NCBI GenBank assembly: GCA_963693365.1
Contig: CAVNZM010000003.1
Coordinates: 1-64,000, forward strand
Length of the DNA stretch: 64,000 nt
Source of the DNA: Amoebidium appalachense
Lineage: Eukaryota > Ichthyosporea
Reading direction: 5' to 3'
Shown: positions 9,075 to 52,250 of the stretch, piece by piece
Numbering within the stretch: the first letter of the stretch is position 1
Layout of the letters: every line of letters starts with the position of its first letter
Notes under the pieces: generated by a model
Seen by the model: only the letters and a program-made list of their open reading frames with translations
The model's database searches: none
Told to the model about the DNA's origin: nothing
Translations under genes and position numbers: made by a program

Positions 9075-10470
9075 CGTCTTTTGGGAGTTGAGCTAGGGAA
9101 AACTATAAACCATTCCCTTATTCCCCTCTAATACATGTAGATATAAAGGACGTCTGCCCAAAGATATGACTGGCAACTTACACAAACATCCAATCAATAG
9201 GTATCGTATCATTGATGCCGGCGCTTTCTTTTGATAACTTAAAGTTTGGTTGCCTGCCTCAATTTATAACTACTTACCATCACCTTTGCCACAGTGAACC
9301 CCCAACCCCACGACAGCTTACCTGACACCCAGTCTCATTCACCTGTGCCTGTCACCCAGTCTCCAACACCCATGGAGTCTGCACCGTACCCTGAGGAACA
9401 CAAAGAAAATGGGGATGCCGGGGAAACGATGCACAATGTAGGTGAGCGCACTCAGTCACACACATGCATATGCACACACACACATGCACACATGCTCTCA
9501 CCCCATATTATACCAACCCTTGAACACATAAACATGCACCACATTGGACACACAAGGACAGAATCACACACGGAAGCTCGCACAAACATGCGCGTACACG
9601 CGAAGCTGCACAACGCATTGATAGATTGTTAAATTCTTACAGATTGTATAACATACTTCTATTAAATTGAAAAGGCACCGAAGAAAACGGACACGGTCCC
9701 CCCCCCAGTGGTTCCTCCCCCTAAACGGTTCAGTGATATCGACATGGGCTCACTCAGCCCCGACGATATCAGTCTTGAGTACATGCGGGCAGCATTTCGT
9801 GGCTCAGATCGATACCCCGAGATAATGCAGCTTCTGCGAGATGTCGATGCGGCGGAAAGGGTTATTACGTGGTCGGTTATGTTTTCTCTTCTGAAAAATT
9901 TGATTATTTAGAGAACGAACTGAAATCTTCTGATCGAAAATCAAAGGCGTACCGATACGGCACCTATACCAAAAATTGGTCAAAAACACGCGACGCGACA
10001 TGGTGAAAAGGATGCTACGTGCTATCAACGAACCATGCATTGCCTTACGCCTTGACAACTTGTTGTCCACATACAGATTGTATAACTCAATTCGCCACAT
10101 TGAAAAGCACGAGTCTTTATATCGCAGGACTGGAAGAATGCGACCGGAAGATGAATGGTTTTACGGATGGTGAAAAGGATATTCTAGGAATTTTTTTTGA
10201 CTTTTGTTGAAAATAAGTCTGCTAACAATCTATCGCACACACACACACACACACGCACACGCACACGCACACGCACACGCACACGCACACACATGCACAC
10301 GCACACACACGCACACCCACGCACACACACAAACATAGGTCAAGAACATGGTGTCCGAGAACCTGATATTATTCAGGAAAGCACTCAACACCATGCAACC
10401 CACCGTGTAGACGCTGAGTATGATGCCGACAGCCCACCCCCACCTTTGCCGCTTAGTATGTTTTTCTAGC
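7704..10470 (+). CDS. Multi-exon gene for an acidic, probably nuclear protein (exons approximate)
   Basis: Segments with coding character follow plausible acceptors: about 7704-7812 (VSEEEELGRTGDERHDSEAD, then KKRPRK, NLS-like), 8099-8194 (DKVKKAKILSSTVFDKHEDK), 8790-8938 (GGTISDSEDSDDNERTPDKK), 9294-9441, 9709-about 9858 (FSDIDMGSLSPDDISLEYMR), about 9941-10160 (MVKRMLRAINEPCIALRLDN) and 10338-10470, ending SPPPPLPLSMFF and a TAG stop. The 8790, 9294 and 9709 exons join in consistent phase 1 with GT/AG ends. Other junctions (no clear GT after 7812; weak donors at 8195 and 9859) are unresolved. The N-terminus is not found and may have been lost to the upstream element insertions. No family recognised; the product is rich in Asp/Glu/Ser with short basic patches. 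Confidence 0.45.
7800..7938. repeat. Poly-C / CCCCCT tract followed by A18
   Basis: More than 100 nt of almost pure C with periodic T, then an A run. It lies directly after the first recognisable exon of the 7.7-10.7 kb gene and hides its donor. Confidence 0.9.
8440..8580. repeat. gggttgggaag minisatellite
   Basis: About ten degenerate copies of gagggttgggaag or tagggttaggaag in an intron. Confidence 0.8.
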
Positions 10471-10677
10471 CGATTGCAAAGCGCTTGCGCCCCAAATGAC
10501 GACAGCAACAGCTGCAATGACCATGATGTTTGCTCGAATGACCATCACGTTATACCCTGTGGGTATAGTATATAAATTTGTATATTTGCATCAATATTTG
10601 TATTGAAACACATGTTCTAGAGAATTCACTCGTCGTTCAGTGAAAGTAAAGAATGAACTTGAATGAATGATTGAATG

Positions 10678-10683
10678 AATAAA
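10678..10683 (+). terminator. Polyadenylation signal of the 7.7-10.7 kb gene
   Basis: AATAAA about 208 nt after the TAG at 10468-10470, in AT-rich sequence with TG-rich DNA downstream. Confidence 0.5.
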
Positions 10684-10956
10684 CGGCTTCCTGTCCTTCA
10701 GCCACATTTTGTCTTGACATATTTTTACATGCTCATGGAACGAACGAACGGGCTTGTGTTTTGTTTTTTGTGTTATGTTGTGTTATGTTATGTTTTAGGG
10801 CTTTTGTCTCTACTAGCTCGAGTAGATGGTGGTTGGGATTGGGGTGGGGTTGGGTTGGTTCTCTTGACACCAATAAGTGTATCAGTTTTTCTGGTCCATA
10901 GCACGGGCATGTATGGTTGAGAATGCACAAGACTGGGTTTGCAATAGGCCGATTAA

Positions 10957-11180
10957 CATATTCCGGAATATGTGTTTTTCTGCACGTTGGGGACTGCTCA
11001 GCTATGAGATCTTTACGTGACCCAAACCACAGCAAAACCACTTGTCCCATAATATCGTATTCCGGAATATGTTTGTATCAATACTGTCTAACTTCTATAA
11101 CGTCTTGCTCATGGACTTGCAGACACGTCTTATGGCTCCTGGAACATGCTTATTTTGATTCTAATGTATATTCCGGAATA
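10957..11180. promoter_or_regulatory. Three TATTCCGGAATA palindromes
   Basis: The first copy extends to a perfect 16-bp palindrome CATATTCCGGAATATG. Copies are 99 and 111 bp apart with unrelated flanks, so this is not a tandem repeat. They may be dimeric protein-binding sites between two plus-strand genes; function is inferred from symmetry only. Confidence 0.35.
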
Positions 11181-11926
11181 CGTGTTTCCCCGAAGACGTG
11201 TTTCACCACAAATCTGTGATGGGCACGTTTTTTGTTCGTTTTGTCTTCTTGGTGGACTCTCAGAATCCGAATTGGATATGATATGTATAATTTGACACGA
11301 ACGTGCAGGCCCCGTTCGGATGTTTTCATGTCAATATTTTGCTGTGTTTTTGTATCCGAACACCGCTCATGACGGGCCGTCCCCGTTGGTCGATATCTTT
11401 CCTGCCGGGTCCCCAGCTCAGCATTTACTATTCATATGCTAATAAAATACCCCCGTTGTGGCACCACGTCCCAAAATGTAAACTTTACAATTTCTCCCAT
11501 TATCTGTTGTGTGTGTGTGACACAGGTTAGGGAAAGAGTGCATGAAAGATTGGATACGTGTGTGGGATATTCCTCGGTACTTGTTGATGCAATTTATATG
11601 TATATGTGTGAGCGTGTACATACGTGTGTCCAGGTGAACTCCGAGTGTCACACTCTCAATATATTTGCGTGTGTCAATGCGTGTGTGTGTGACTGTGACT
11701 GTGTGTGTGTGTGTGTGTGTGTGTGTTTGTGTGTATGTGTGTGTTTGTGTGTGTGTGTGGTGTGTATCGTATATGTCTGTCTGTGTGTGTGTGTGTGTGG
11801 TGTATGTGCACGGTGTTTCACGTGCGGGTGTGTCTGGTGCGTGCCCTACCAAAACAAAAACTCTTCACACGTGCTTGATCTTGCACTTGCCTCTATCCGC
11901 CTCTACCTCACACCCCCTCCACACAG

Positions 11927-11929
<3 letters not shown>

Positions 11930-11997
<68 letters not shown>

Positions 11998-12185
11998 GCG
12001 CGCACATTTGCACACACGTTCACACGGACACAGACACACGTGTATACATACGAACAAAAGAACACTTGCGAACACACAAACACGTACACACACACAAACG
12101 CGTGCACGCGCACACGTATACACGCACACACGCACACACACACACACACACTCTCTCTCTCTCTCCTTCTCTCTCTCTCTCTCTC

Positions 12186-12222
<37 letters not shown>
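11930..12222. repeat. (CA)n and (CT)n tracts
   Basis: Pure (CA)n at about 11930-11995, interrupted CA-rich DNA to 12150, then (CT)n to about 12222. Confidence 0.95.
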
Positions 12223-12224
<2 letters not shown>

Positions 12225-13387
12225 TTGGCAAACCTCCACGCCACTCCACAAGAAAGCCCTGGAAGGGGTGAAGGGGGAGGGGGTGGGGGGGATGGGGGGG
12301 AGGGACGGGTTCTATATGTGTGTCAAACATTTTTGCTGCGAGTGTACACAAGCATGCGCATGTGTTGTCGGTGTCTGGGTGTAGTGCATGTGTATGTGTG
12401 TCTGTGTGTCTGTCTGTGTGTGTGCATGTGTGTATGTGCACGTGAGCATGTTTCTGCTCGGTGTGTGCATGTATGTGTGTGCGGGTGTGTGTGTGTGGCG
12501 GGTGTGTGTGGGTATATGTAACCTTAGAAAGCTGCTCGGTGCGCCTGTGTCAAATGCAAATAGGCCTAATATTCAGGCTATACCTGTGACTGCTGTCCCA
12601 TTGGTCTATCATGCTGCGCATTTAGCCACAGGCAACCTGGCAGGGTAGCACCAGCACTGCAGCGCACACACGGTCGAGGTTCTAACCTGTTAGGAAAAAA
12701 CACCAGTATATCTCTCACATATAGCTCTTACACCTCATCAAGCTTCACATGCACATGCTGATTACTGACAGCACAGCCCCACGCGGTGGTTCGTCACCAT
12801 CCAGATCACGGCCAGCCAAAATTAAAAAAAAAAAAAGAAAAAGGAGATTGATCGCTGAGCCGGGGCTCTCAAGATTCAAACCCTGCATGTAGACCCCTAT
12901 AAGGGCGCTGATTGGCTAGCCTGGCGGCACTAAACATCCCCCAATACCGTCCAGTTTGGTGGTGGCGCAATTTGTTTTTTTCGTGATCACTGCCTGCTCG
13001 CTAAAAAAACCCTTTTTTTCTGTTGCGGAATACAAACTGTTACAAAAAGAATTTTTTTGTTGGGTGTTTTTTTCTGACATGTGTTTATTTAAAAGTCACA
13101 TATACACATTAATTTACGTTCTTGAAGTCTTGAAAAGGTGATTTGGGGATTCATGGAGTATTCTACCGGGTAAGTTACATCTCAGGTGTCGGTTGCCATT
13201 TTTGTAGCGTCCTTGTTTTCCTATCCGGTTTTTGTTTTGTTCAACCGTTTTCCCCTCGGTAGCTACATGTAGTATTAGCTAGTTATTGACGGTTCACTGT
13301 TGTGAAAACTTGGTTATAAACTCAGTGTAGAACTTCTTAGCCTCTAGGCCTGCGTGGGCCGCTAGTAGGAAGCACCACTCCCGGAAA

Positions 13388-44088
<30,701 letters not shown>

Positions 44089-44386
44089 GGCACGTGCGTG
44101 TGTGTACGTGTGTGGAGGGTAGACGTGCCTCAAGTTGGGGACTGAAGGAAGGGAGGGGGGGGGGGGGGGAGGGGGGAGATACTAGCATGATGAAAGGAAT
44201 CTTTTTTTGTTTTTGTGTGCGTGGGTGGGTGTGTTTGTGTGTGGGCGTGGCTGTGGGTGTGTGGGTGTTGCGGGTGGGTGCATGTGTCCGCTCACTCTCT
44301 CTCGAGTATGCGATGTGTGTGTGTTTGACTGCCGTGCGTGCATGTGAATGTATGTGTTGGCAGACACTGAGCATGTGCATTTTTAT

Positions 44387-44392
44387 AATAAA
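44387..44392 (+). terminator. Polyadenylation signal of the MUN gene
   Basis: AATAAA about 299 nt after the TAG, followed by unrelated AT-rich sequence. Confidence 0.6.
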
Positions 44393-44399
44393 GAACGGT

Positions 44400-44716
44400 T
44401 AGTACGTCGTACTAAAGGTGCTTGGATTTGTGTTTCATGTACATATGCTGTCGGGATAGTGAATAGCAAATTATGTGCAGTTCAACGCCTAATGATAACT
44501 ACACAGTTTGCATACGTGATTATCTGGTAGCCATATCAATTTTGATTTATAATACACCTTTTATATATCTATATTCATATGATATAAAAATAGAGTTGTT
44601 AATATGTCCCACCACCCTGGGCTGTATAAACATTAATAAAGGCAGTCCTCACGGACCCGGTTGTGATTTAATGATTTATGAAAACATTTTCCAACAACCA
44701 TCCTGTCCCCCCCCTT

Positions 44717-44748
<32 letters not shown>

Positions 44749-46175
44749 TTCCCTCGTGCGCACGGCCAACCTCGACCCATCCTCCCCCGTTGTGAGTGCC
44801 AGATGGTGTCCGCGATATGTTGTATCTATTTTCGCTACCCTGTACGCGTACGACACCCACACACGATGCCATATGCACAGGCACGCAGACATGAACACCG
44901 ACGTGCAAACGTCTACTCTTTATATACACACATCATGACACAGGTGCACACACCCTTATACATGCACACACACGCACAGATTCCACGGCCATGATTGGCT
45001 AACAGTGTAGCACACTGAATATTGCATGTTATGCATAATGCGTACACAGGTGTGCTTATCTTGGGGGCCACGTACCTGCATCTTATCATGTGGCTGCCGT
45101 CTGCAGGTACACACTCGGTGTTTATTGGGTTAATTGTTTGCCAGGTGGTGCGTAAAGGGTGCATGCAAGAAGCCTGCTCAGGAAACAATCGCCTCTCGCT
45201 GACAAAGATTCACAGAACGATAGCAATTGGTATAGGGAGGTCGTATCACATACACCGCTTCTAAGGTAAACACATCTTCAATTGCAAAACAACCCGAAAA
45301 GTATGAATATTTATAAAACAACAAAAAAAAGTAGGAATATATCGATCTCAAAAAAAATTATATCGGGACCCGCATTTTTCGCGCTATCACTGATTAGCCG
45401 AATCATTGATAGAAATTTGGGCGGGAATGTTTGGCGCGCATAAAAAAGAATTTATAAAACAATAAAGAAAAAATAGGAATATGATGACATTTATTTCACC
45501 GAAAAACTAAAGAACTTCTGTTACCCCACAAGTTTCATACTTGTGTGTGTCTGGGCCCCAGTTAAGAGGGGGTCGGCCGCCTCAGATCATTTTCAATCTG
45601 ATGAAGGTGCAAATGTGTGTGCATGTGTAAGTGCCTGTGTGTGAGTGTGTGTGTGTGTCTCACGATACATGTGTGCGCGCAAACAAACAAGAAACCTCGG
45701 AATTGAAATGTAATCTCAGTGAAAAGTCCCCAACGAATTTCATATTAATCAAGCAAACTTATAAAGAAAAAAAAACTAAAAATCGATTATCCAATCATAA
45801 AGCTTACAAAAAGAATAAAAATAAAAAATAAAAAAAAATAAAAAAGAAGAAGAAGAAGAAGAAGAAGAAGAAGACAAGTGTACAGTCCATGGGTTTCTAG
45901 GTGCCTCCAGAACCACAATTTTGCGATTCGATATACTTCTAGCAGGCGCTTGGTCATTCCCATCCATGGCCTGTTCACCGTGATCTGACAAGTGTATCAT
46001 ATACAGCATAGCAACACGGTGCATATATGACAGCCTGCGCACATACAGATACCACCCGCCTTTAGGAACCCCCTGGAATTTTTTTTTAAACGTGATCGCG
46101 GTGCATATTCTTAAAGTTTTTGCATGGCCGCTATCATCAGTTAAATGGCACGGGACCCCCGGGGGCGGTGGGGAA

Positions 46176-46207
<32 letters not shown>

Positions 46208-46705
46208 AAGGGAGGACGGGGGAGAAATGGGGCCCAGGGGAGGGGAGGAGGGGGGGGGGGGGGGGGGAGGGGGAAGGGGAAGGGGGGAAAGGGGGGGGGG
46301 GGGGGGGGGGGGGCATGAGTATGCATGGTCCAGCAAAATTTACAGGTGAGTCCGCCATTAAGAATATCCCAAAATCCGGCTGTGGTGCATAAAAACAGAT
46401 AATAAAAAAAAACGGACTTGGCCGCTAGCGTATTCCTATTGGCGGGTATTCTTAATAGTGGAAGGTATCTGTAACCCCCCCCCCCCACCCCCCCCCCCCC
46501 ACCCCCCCCCCCCCGGCCACGGAGTCCCTCCTTGCCGGAGGAACTTCTTCTGTATGGGTTGGGAGGTGAGAGGTGTGTGTACGTGTGGAGGGAATGTGTG
46601 TGTGTGGGTGGGGGGGGGGGGGGGGGGGGGGGGGGAAGGGGATGTCAGCGGCACGGTGGGTATCACGGGTGTGTGTTTGTGTGTGTGTACGTGGCTTTGT
46701 GTGCC

Positions 46706-46766
<61 letters not shown>

Positions 46767-46791
46767 CTTTGTGTGCCTTTGTGTGTGTGCC

Positions 46792-46829
<38 letters not shown>

Positions 46830-47859
46830 TGTGTGTGGCGCTTTCAATACTGAATCAAAGCGGATCCAAGTTAATATTATGGCACTGTGCGGTTATCGGT
46901 CAAAAAACCAGCGGGAAAAAACCCCCAAACAAGACAACAACTGTTCCGGGGGAAAATGTAAGCATTCACCACACACTTGCGAATATCTTGCCACTGCCCA
47001 CCCACCCACAGTGGAAAATATTCCTACGGGAAACGGGGTCCCAGAGAGGAGGGGGGGGGGGGGGGGGGGGGGGGTGCCGGGCTACGGCTGAGAAATCTTA
47101 CTTTTCTAGACTTCCTCGATTTACTACTGACCCGGTACCGGTTAGGGTGACTTACCCCATGTAGGCCCCCGGGGGGTGGGTGGGTGGTGGTGGTGGTGGG
47201 GGGGGGGGGAGCAACATCGCGTGGAGACGTGCCCATATCATGGCTGCCCCATTAATTGTGATCAAATGAGGGCCTGCCTTCCACATTCAAAATGATACCG
47301 CCATTCACGGCGATGTATTGATGATACTGGGCTTACGCAACATACATTGCACCGTGACTATGTCGGCATGTCGTGACTTCAAGTCTCTACCACAGATGGG
47401 CCGTTGAATATTGTTATGATTAAACAAACTTTGTCCGAACGCCAGTGCAGCGCCCTCGAGTCCCATTTCTTAATAAGGATAATGCAAACTAATCACTAGT
47501 AAACTAATTTGATATTCAACAACATCGATCAACAAAAGTAGAGAAACTAGGCCACACATATGTACACCGTGCACATGCCGCTGGGATACTCTTGAGATAT
47601 GCAGCATTGTGCAATTTGTGTAATTACTTCTTAAGCTGTTAGACATGTACATTCACGTTTCTCATCGATACCCCCCCCCCCCCCCCCCCCACCTCCTTCC
47701 CCCCCCCCCCCCCCCCCCCCCCCCGTTGGCCTCCCCTCTCTATATATATTTGAAGTGGCACGGTGTGCTGCTATATAGATATACTTTTATAAGTGGCCCT
47801 TAATTAATCACCGGCCAACTAGCTCTGCACCCAGGCCACCGGCCGTATGCAACCCTTCT
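44400..47859. other. Intergenic region without supported genes
   Basis: AT-rich to 46.1 kb, with (GAA)n at about 45845-45875. A roughly 40-bp AT-rich block (tttataaaacaa...taggaatat) occurs twice, near 45,310 and 45,450. From 46.15 to 46.85 kb it is poly-G, poly-C and (GT)n. No exon-like segment recognised. Confidence 0.5.
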
Positions 47860-48192
47860 CTACTTCTTGCAGCAGTAGCCGGCACAGCAGCTCTTGGTCG
47901 ACCCCGCCCACAGCTTGCAGGTTTGGGCCGTGTTCCTGGTGCCTGCTGGGCAGTCCACAGACAGGCAGCTGCCACGTGGCACTGGGCCTGCGGGCAGACA
48001 GCACGTGTTTTCGTTGCAGCACGTTGATCCGGCCTTGCAGCGCATCACCCCGCAGGTCTTGGGGTCCACCCGGTAGCCGTTGCACTTGACCATACGGTCA
48101 CAGCTGGTCAGCCCGGTGGGCGTTTGTGTGTGTGTGTGTGGTAAAAGGGATCTCTCAGATCTCTCATCCTCTGTTGTTTTTGTGGGTTTCAA
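47860..48192 (-). pseudogene. Cysteine-rich domain, probable partial copy of the 50.1-51.0 kb gene
   Basis: A 110-codon frame whose last about 80 residues (from GLTSCDRMVKC through DPKTCGVMRCKAG to LWAGSTKSCCAGYCCKK) match the C-terminal Cys-rich domain of the 50137-50964 gene, with all cysteines aligned. Upstream residues (PHTHTQTPT) come from a (CA)n tract that borders a poly-G run. No counterpart of the signal peptide or N-terminal domain is seen up to 48.7 kb. It may be a 5'-truncated duplicate or the last exon of a gene whose other exons I cannot find. Confidence 0.5.
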
Positions 48193-48199
48193 AGTGTGT

Positions 48200-48249
<50 letters not shown>

Positions 48250-50136
48250 GATTTATCATCAACTGCCCAATCCATTTGGTCCCGTCATTCCCCACACCAG
48301 CCCTTTCCTGTCTGTTTTTCTTACCCCCTCCCTCCCTTTGTGCACCATGAAAGAACGAGTATTACTCCCCAATAAGTGCATATGAATGTAGTGTGCCTGT
48401 CTGCACGTTCAGACACTGGCATGTGCGTGTTTAAAGCCGGTACCGCTACGCCGATGAAACTTTATTTGGTATTGTAGGTATTGTATTGCATGTACATATC
48501 GTAGAGACTACACAGTATGCCATGCTACTATTTATGAAACACTTCTATGGGTGTTCATGATGATATAGTTGTTAACACTGTGACCCACGCCTTGGACTGC
48601 CAGTGAGTAATTATAAACAATAAATGAAGATATGTCTTGCGGGCATGTGAAACAATCAATGTCAAAAGCTCGCTCTTGAATAACCACCTTTCAACATCCA
48701 TCCCCAAATGTATTCCTTCTCCCCCCCCCCTTACTCCCCTTGCACACAGCCAGCCGTTCGAGTGATAATCCCCATCACCAGGTTACGTGGCACTTGCAAA
48801 TGCTGTTGGTACCTCTATCCTTGTACCGACACACAAACACACTGTTGAGGGAACAGGCACATGCACACGTACACGGGTCGGGCACCCAGATACATAAATA
48901 CTGCTGCTCAGAGTCTACATATAATAATATTTATTGTTATTTATATGGGAATCATCAATGATGCATTTTACCGGCCACTCCCTCCGGCCAGCCTGGAAAC
49001 ACATGTAACCCATATGCCTAGACATGTACATCATGATACATGTACAGATGAAATACCACTAATACACGGCCATTAGTGTGAGACTGCCAAAAGCTGGGCA
49101 CCCAAGTCAGAATGGTACAGGCAACATGTCCGGGACAAAGCAAACCGTTGAAAACCACTAACCCCCCCCCCCCCCCCCAAAAAAAAAAGACGAAGAAGAA
49201 AAATGAAAAGAAAAGATAAACAAAGGAACAAAGAATAAAGCAAAGGGCCTAAACTAATCAACTACATAGGTTGGGAAGGTGGTATTAGGTGTGTGCCGTG
49301 TGTGCGCAGGTATTGGAAACAAGAGTTAAGCAGTTAGTTAGTCACCCGTGTTAAGACGAAAATTTATGATTGTAAAGTGTTGTGTAGGGTGACGAGAACA
49401 GTGGATAGGTTGGTAGGTTGCAATTGGTAGTGTGGCAGAAAAGGAGGCCAGTGTTGCTAACGGAATAGAGGATACATACAGCGTCTCACACAGCTACGAC
49501 ACCAAGCTTAAGGGTGTGGCCCCCTAGGTTAGGGCACCACCGCCTAGGAAACGTCAGAGCCTCCTAATCAGTTATCACACCACTAAAGGGACCATTGTGC
49601 TAATAGTACTGTACACCAAAAGGAAACCCCGTTATATATGCCGAGTGGGCTAAAGATCGTTTCTCGCGGCCAGTGGAGCAAACATATTGCACTAATTGGG
49701 TTTGTATATGTGCATACTTACATTAGATGTGATAGAGATCGTGTTCTGTGTTAAGTGTACATGAATTCGTGCGTGTGTGTAGGAATCGAGTGTCATGAAT
49801 TCGTCAAGAGAGTGCACGTGCGAGACTCCTGTACGTGTGTATCAATGCTTCGGTCACTGTGTGTGTGTGTGCCTGTCAGACTGTACCTGGGCACGGACTA
49901 GGGTGCACCTGTCTCTATGTATCGCGGTCCCTCAGTTATTCTTCGACACCGTGTAGATATGTATGTCCCCAACACGCCCAAACTATCTCTCCTTCGTGCT
50001 TTTAAATATTTAAGAGCAGCACACGGAGCCTCTCCTCACAGAACTGAAGTGTGACCACACACATGTGGGCAACTTTGGCCACTGCCGCAGCACTGATACC
50101 ATCCCTTGATACTCCCATAGACTCCAGAATGCCCAC
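48193..50136. other. Intergenic region
   Basis: Poly-G at 48214-48248 and a short poly-C/A tract at 49161-49190; otherwise unique, AT-balanced DNA with no supported gene. It probably contains the 3' UTR of the downstream minus-strand gene at its right end. Confidence 0.5.
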
Positions 50137-50964
50137 TCATGATTTCTTGCAGCAGTAGCTTGCACAGCAGGCCTCGGTCGACCCCGCCCACAGCTTGCAT
50201 GTTTTTGTGGTGCGTCTTGTTCCCTGCGGGCAGTCCACCGACAGACAGCTGCCACGTGTTCCGGGCTTGAAGCAGCAGTAGTTTTCATTGCACGGCATTG
50301 TTGTCTTCCAGCTCACCCCGGCCTTGCAGCGCATCATCCCGCAGGTCTTGGGGTCCGGTTTGTAGGTGGCACACTTCACGACACTGGCACAGCTAATGAG
50401 CCCGTTGACAGGTGGCGACGGTGTGGGCTTGGGCGGCGGTGTGGGCGTGGGCTTGGTGGTAGTAATGATTGGCTTAACGGTGGATTTTGTCGGCTTTGGG
50501 GCTGGTGGTGCGGTGGGTTTGCTGGTCGGGGCGGATGTAGAACTTTGGGTTGACGTGCTCGATGATGGTGATGATGCGGGTTCAGTTGGCTTGGTTGCGA
50601 GGAATGCAGGAAACACTTCATCCGTGTAGCACTCGACAAAGCTTGCACTCATCCCCTTGGTAGTGGTCGGTTTGCTGCACGCCGCATCGCTGTAGTACGC
50701 TATGCTGAATTCTGTGGGCGATGCCTGCGTGAACTTGACGTAGTTGTCAGTGCCGTGCTGTATGCCGAAATTTGTGTTGACGTCCACACAGTCGTTCCAG
50801 TTGAAGTTGGCGACTTTCTTGATCACTGATTCGTCTCCGAACTGGCAGTCACTTAATCCCTCACTGTACACATAGAATGTCATCGGCTTAGTGCTTTGCG
50901 CAAAGGCAAGGCTCATGGTGCCAGCCATGCATACGGCGGCGAGGCCACGGTGCGCTAAAGGCAT
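50137..50964 (-). CDS. Secreted protein: N-terminal domain, Pro/Thr linker, C-terminal Cys-rich domain
   Basis: Single-exon frame. I chose the ATG at 50964 because it begins a clean signal peptide (MPLAHRGLAAVCMAGTMSLA, cleavage probably after AFA). An in-frame ATG at 51000 would put 12 polar residues ahead of it. The mature part has a four-Cys N-terminal domain (DCQFGD, WNDCVDV, DAACSK, FVECYT), then a Ser/Thr/Pro/Lys linker of about 70 residues likely to be O-glycosylated. The C-terminal domain has about 14 cysteines, including paired CC (CNENYCC, EACCASYCC). This modular layout suggests an extracellular or cell-wall/matrix protein. Family not recognised. Confidence 0.75.
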   Translation of the reverse strand: MPLAHRGLAAVCMAGTMSLAFAQSTKPMTFYVYSEGLSDCQFGDESVIKKVANFNWNDCVDVNTNFGIQHGTDNYVKFTQASPTEFSIAYYSDAACSKPTTTKGMSASFVECYTDEVFPAFLATKPTEPASSPSSSTSTQSSTSAPTSKPTAPPAPKPTKSTVKPIITTTKPTPTPPPKPTPSPPVNGLISCASVVKCATYKPDPKTCGMMRCKAGVSWKTTMPCNENYCCFKPGTRGSCLSVDCPQGTRRTTKTCKLWAGSTEACCASYCCKKS

Positions 50965-51044
50965 CTTTTTGCGATATGGTGGCCGGAGAGCGAGGTGCAA
51001 GTCGAGGTACGAAAGTTAATGCAAGGTGCAGGTTCAGTCTGTGC

Positions 51045-51051
51045 TTTTATA
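51045..51051 (-). promoter_or_regulatory. TATA box of the secreted Cys-rich gene
   Basis: TATAAAA on the minus strand, 81 nt before the chosen ATG. Initiation about 30 nt downstream would leave a 5' UTR of about 50 nt. Confidence 0.55.
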
Positions 51052-51059
51052 GTGGCCCG

Positions 51060-52250
51060 TGGAGTCCATAAATGGCGATAACATATCATGATATGTGACC
51101 AATCGTATTTTGCTATGTTATGCCAAAAAAGTGCAGTTCTGGGCAAGCACATGTTGCTGCCACAAAAATGCCCATAAAGACAGAGAGAGGGATCTATACA
51201 TACTATCTATGTATATTTTTTTACATGTCTCTCTCTGCCATTGTTCAGGTTCGGTCAACAGCCAGTGACCCTAGGCGGGCCAAAATAATACACGACAATA
51301 ATAATGCCAATAATGCCTGGTCGCCGTGGTCCCTGGTGGTTAACACCCTGAATATCAAAGGGATAATATGATTGGATAATGGGGCATGTCCAAAATGGCC
51401 AGGTGTGCAACTTTTCTCGCAATGCATCAGAGGCATTATTGATATATCATACTTCTATTAGTTCACTGATAATAACAATTGTTCCCTTCAGTTCGCTGTG
51501 TCCGTCATTCGAAGATGTCTGATTTTAGGTGGGTTGCATAGGTGTAAAATTAGTTATGACACAAGGATGTTATTTTAACCCGACCTCGAGGCCCCGAACC
51601 GTGGGCGTGGTTGATTACAAAAAAGGTTTTTGTTGCCGTTTGCAAATCTAAATTTAGGCCATAACTATATAGCTATGTACGGCCTTTTCAATTATTTTTG
51701 CAACGCGAATTAACCGCCGTAAAGTACTGAAGTATTGCGAGCCAGGCGGAGGTGTTTAATGGTTATCATGTTTATCCCGGGTATGTGCTGAAACTGGCAG
51801 GAATGTGGGCAGGTATCTCCTCCCATGGTCCGGTATGGCATCGATACATCTGTGTATGTAATGTGTGTGCAGCGTAGCGGAGTCCAGGCAATAGTCCAGG
51901 CACTGTATTTTCCATCCCAATAACTTAAAAAGGCCATTTAACGTAGCGAATGATTTCTTTTTTGAACAAACCAAGGTCTTTTCAATTGCGTCTTCATGGC
52001 ATGCGCGGCATTCGTGATCAGGGCTTCAAATTATTAAATCTTCTAATTTTATTCAAGCTTTTATTCAACATTGAATGAAGGGGTTTACGCACACAATCAC
52101 ACGATCACGTCCTTGAACGCCAACCCTAGACCGTAAATAATATACTACGTTCATGATCCTGCATGCGGCACTGCACACGCTCCCATGGCACTGCCGAAAC
52201 ACCACCCGGACTATGAGAGTAGTTTACTTTCATTTACACACACAGATTCG
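51060..52250. other. Intergenic region
   Basis: No gene supported. It contains a long imperfect hairpin at about 51178-51240 (acagagagag arms around tatacata/tatgtata). Otherwise unremarkable. Confidence 0.5.

Larger units (their letters stand above)
10700..13387. other. Intergenic region
   Basis: No exon that I can support. It holds three copies of the palindrome TATTCCGGAATA at 10959-10970, 11058-11069 and 11169-11180. From 11,650 to 12,520 it is (GT)n, (CA)n and (CT)n tracts that open long meaningless frames. About 13,320-13,387 is the likely 5' UTR of the MUN gene. Confidence 0.6.

Noticed and set aside
12240-12330. Exon-like segment reading LHATPQESPGRGE
   Set aside because: No supporting splice sites in phase with either neighbouring gene. 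It is flanked by (CT)n and poly-G and lies upstream of exon 1.
11436-12521. 361-codon plus-strand ORF and several overlapping ORFs at 11.4-12.5 kb
   Set aside because: They are translations of (GT)n, (CA)n and (CT)n tracts ([18 protein letters not shown]) with no real protein sequence.
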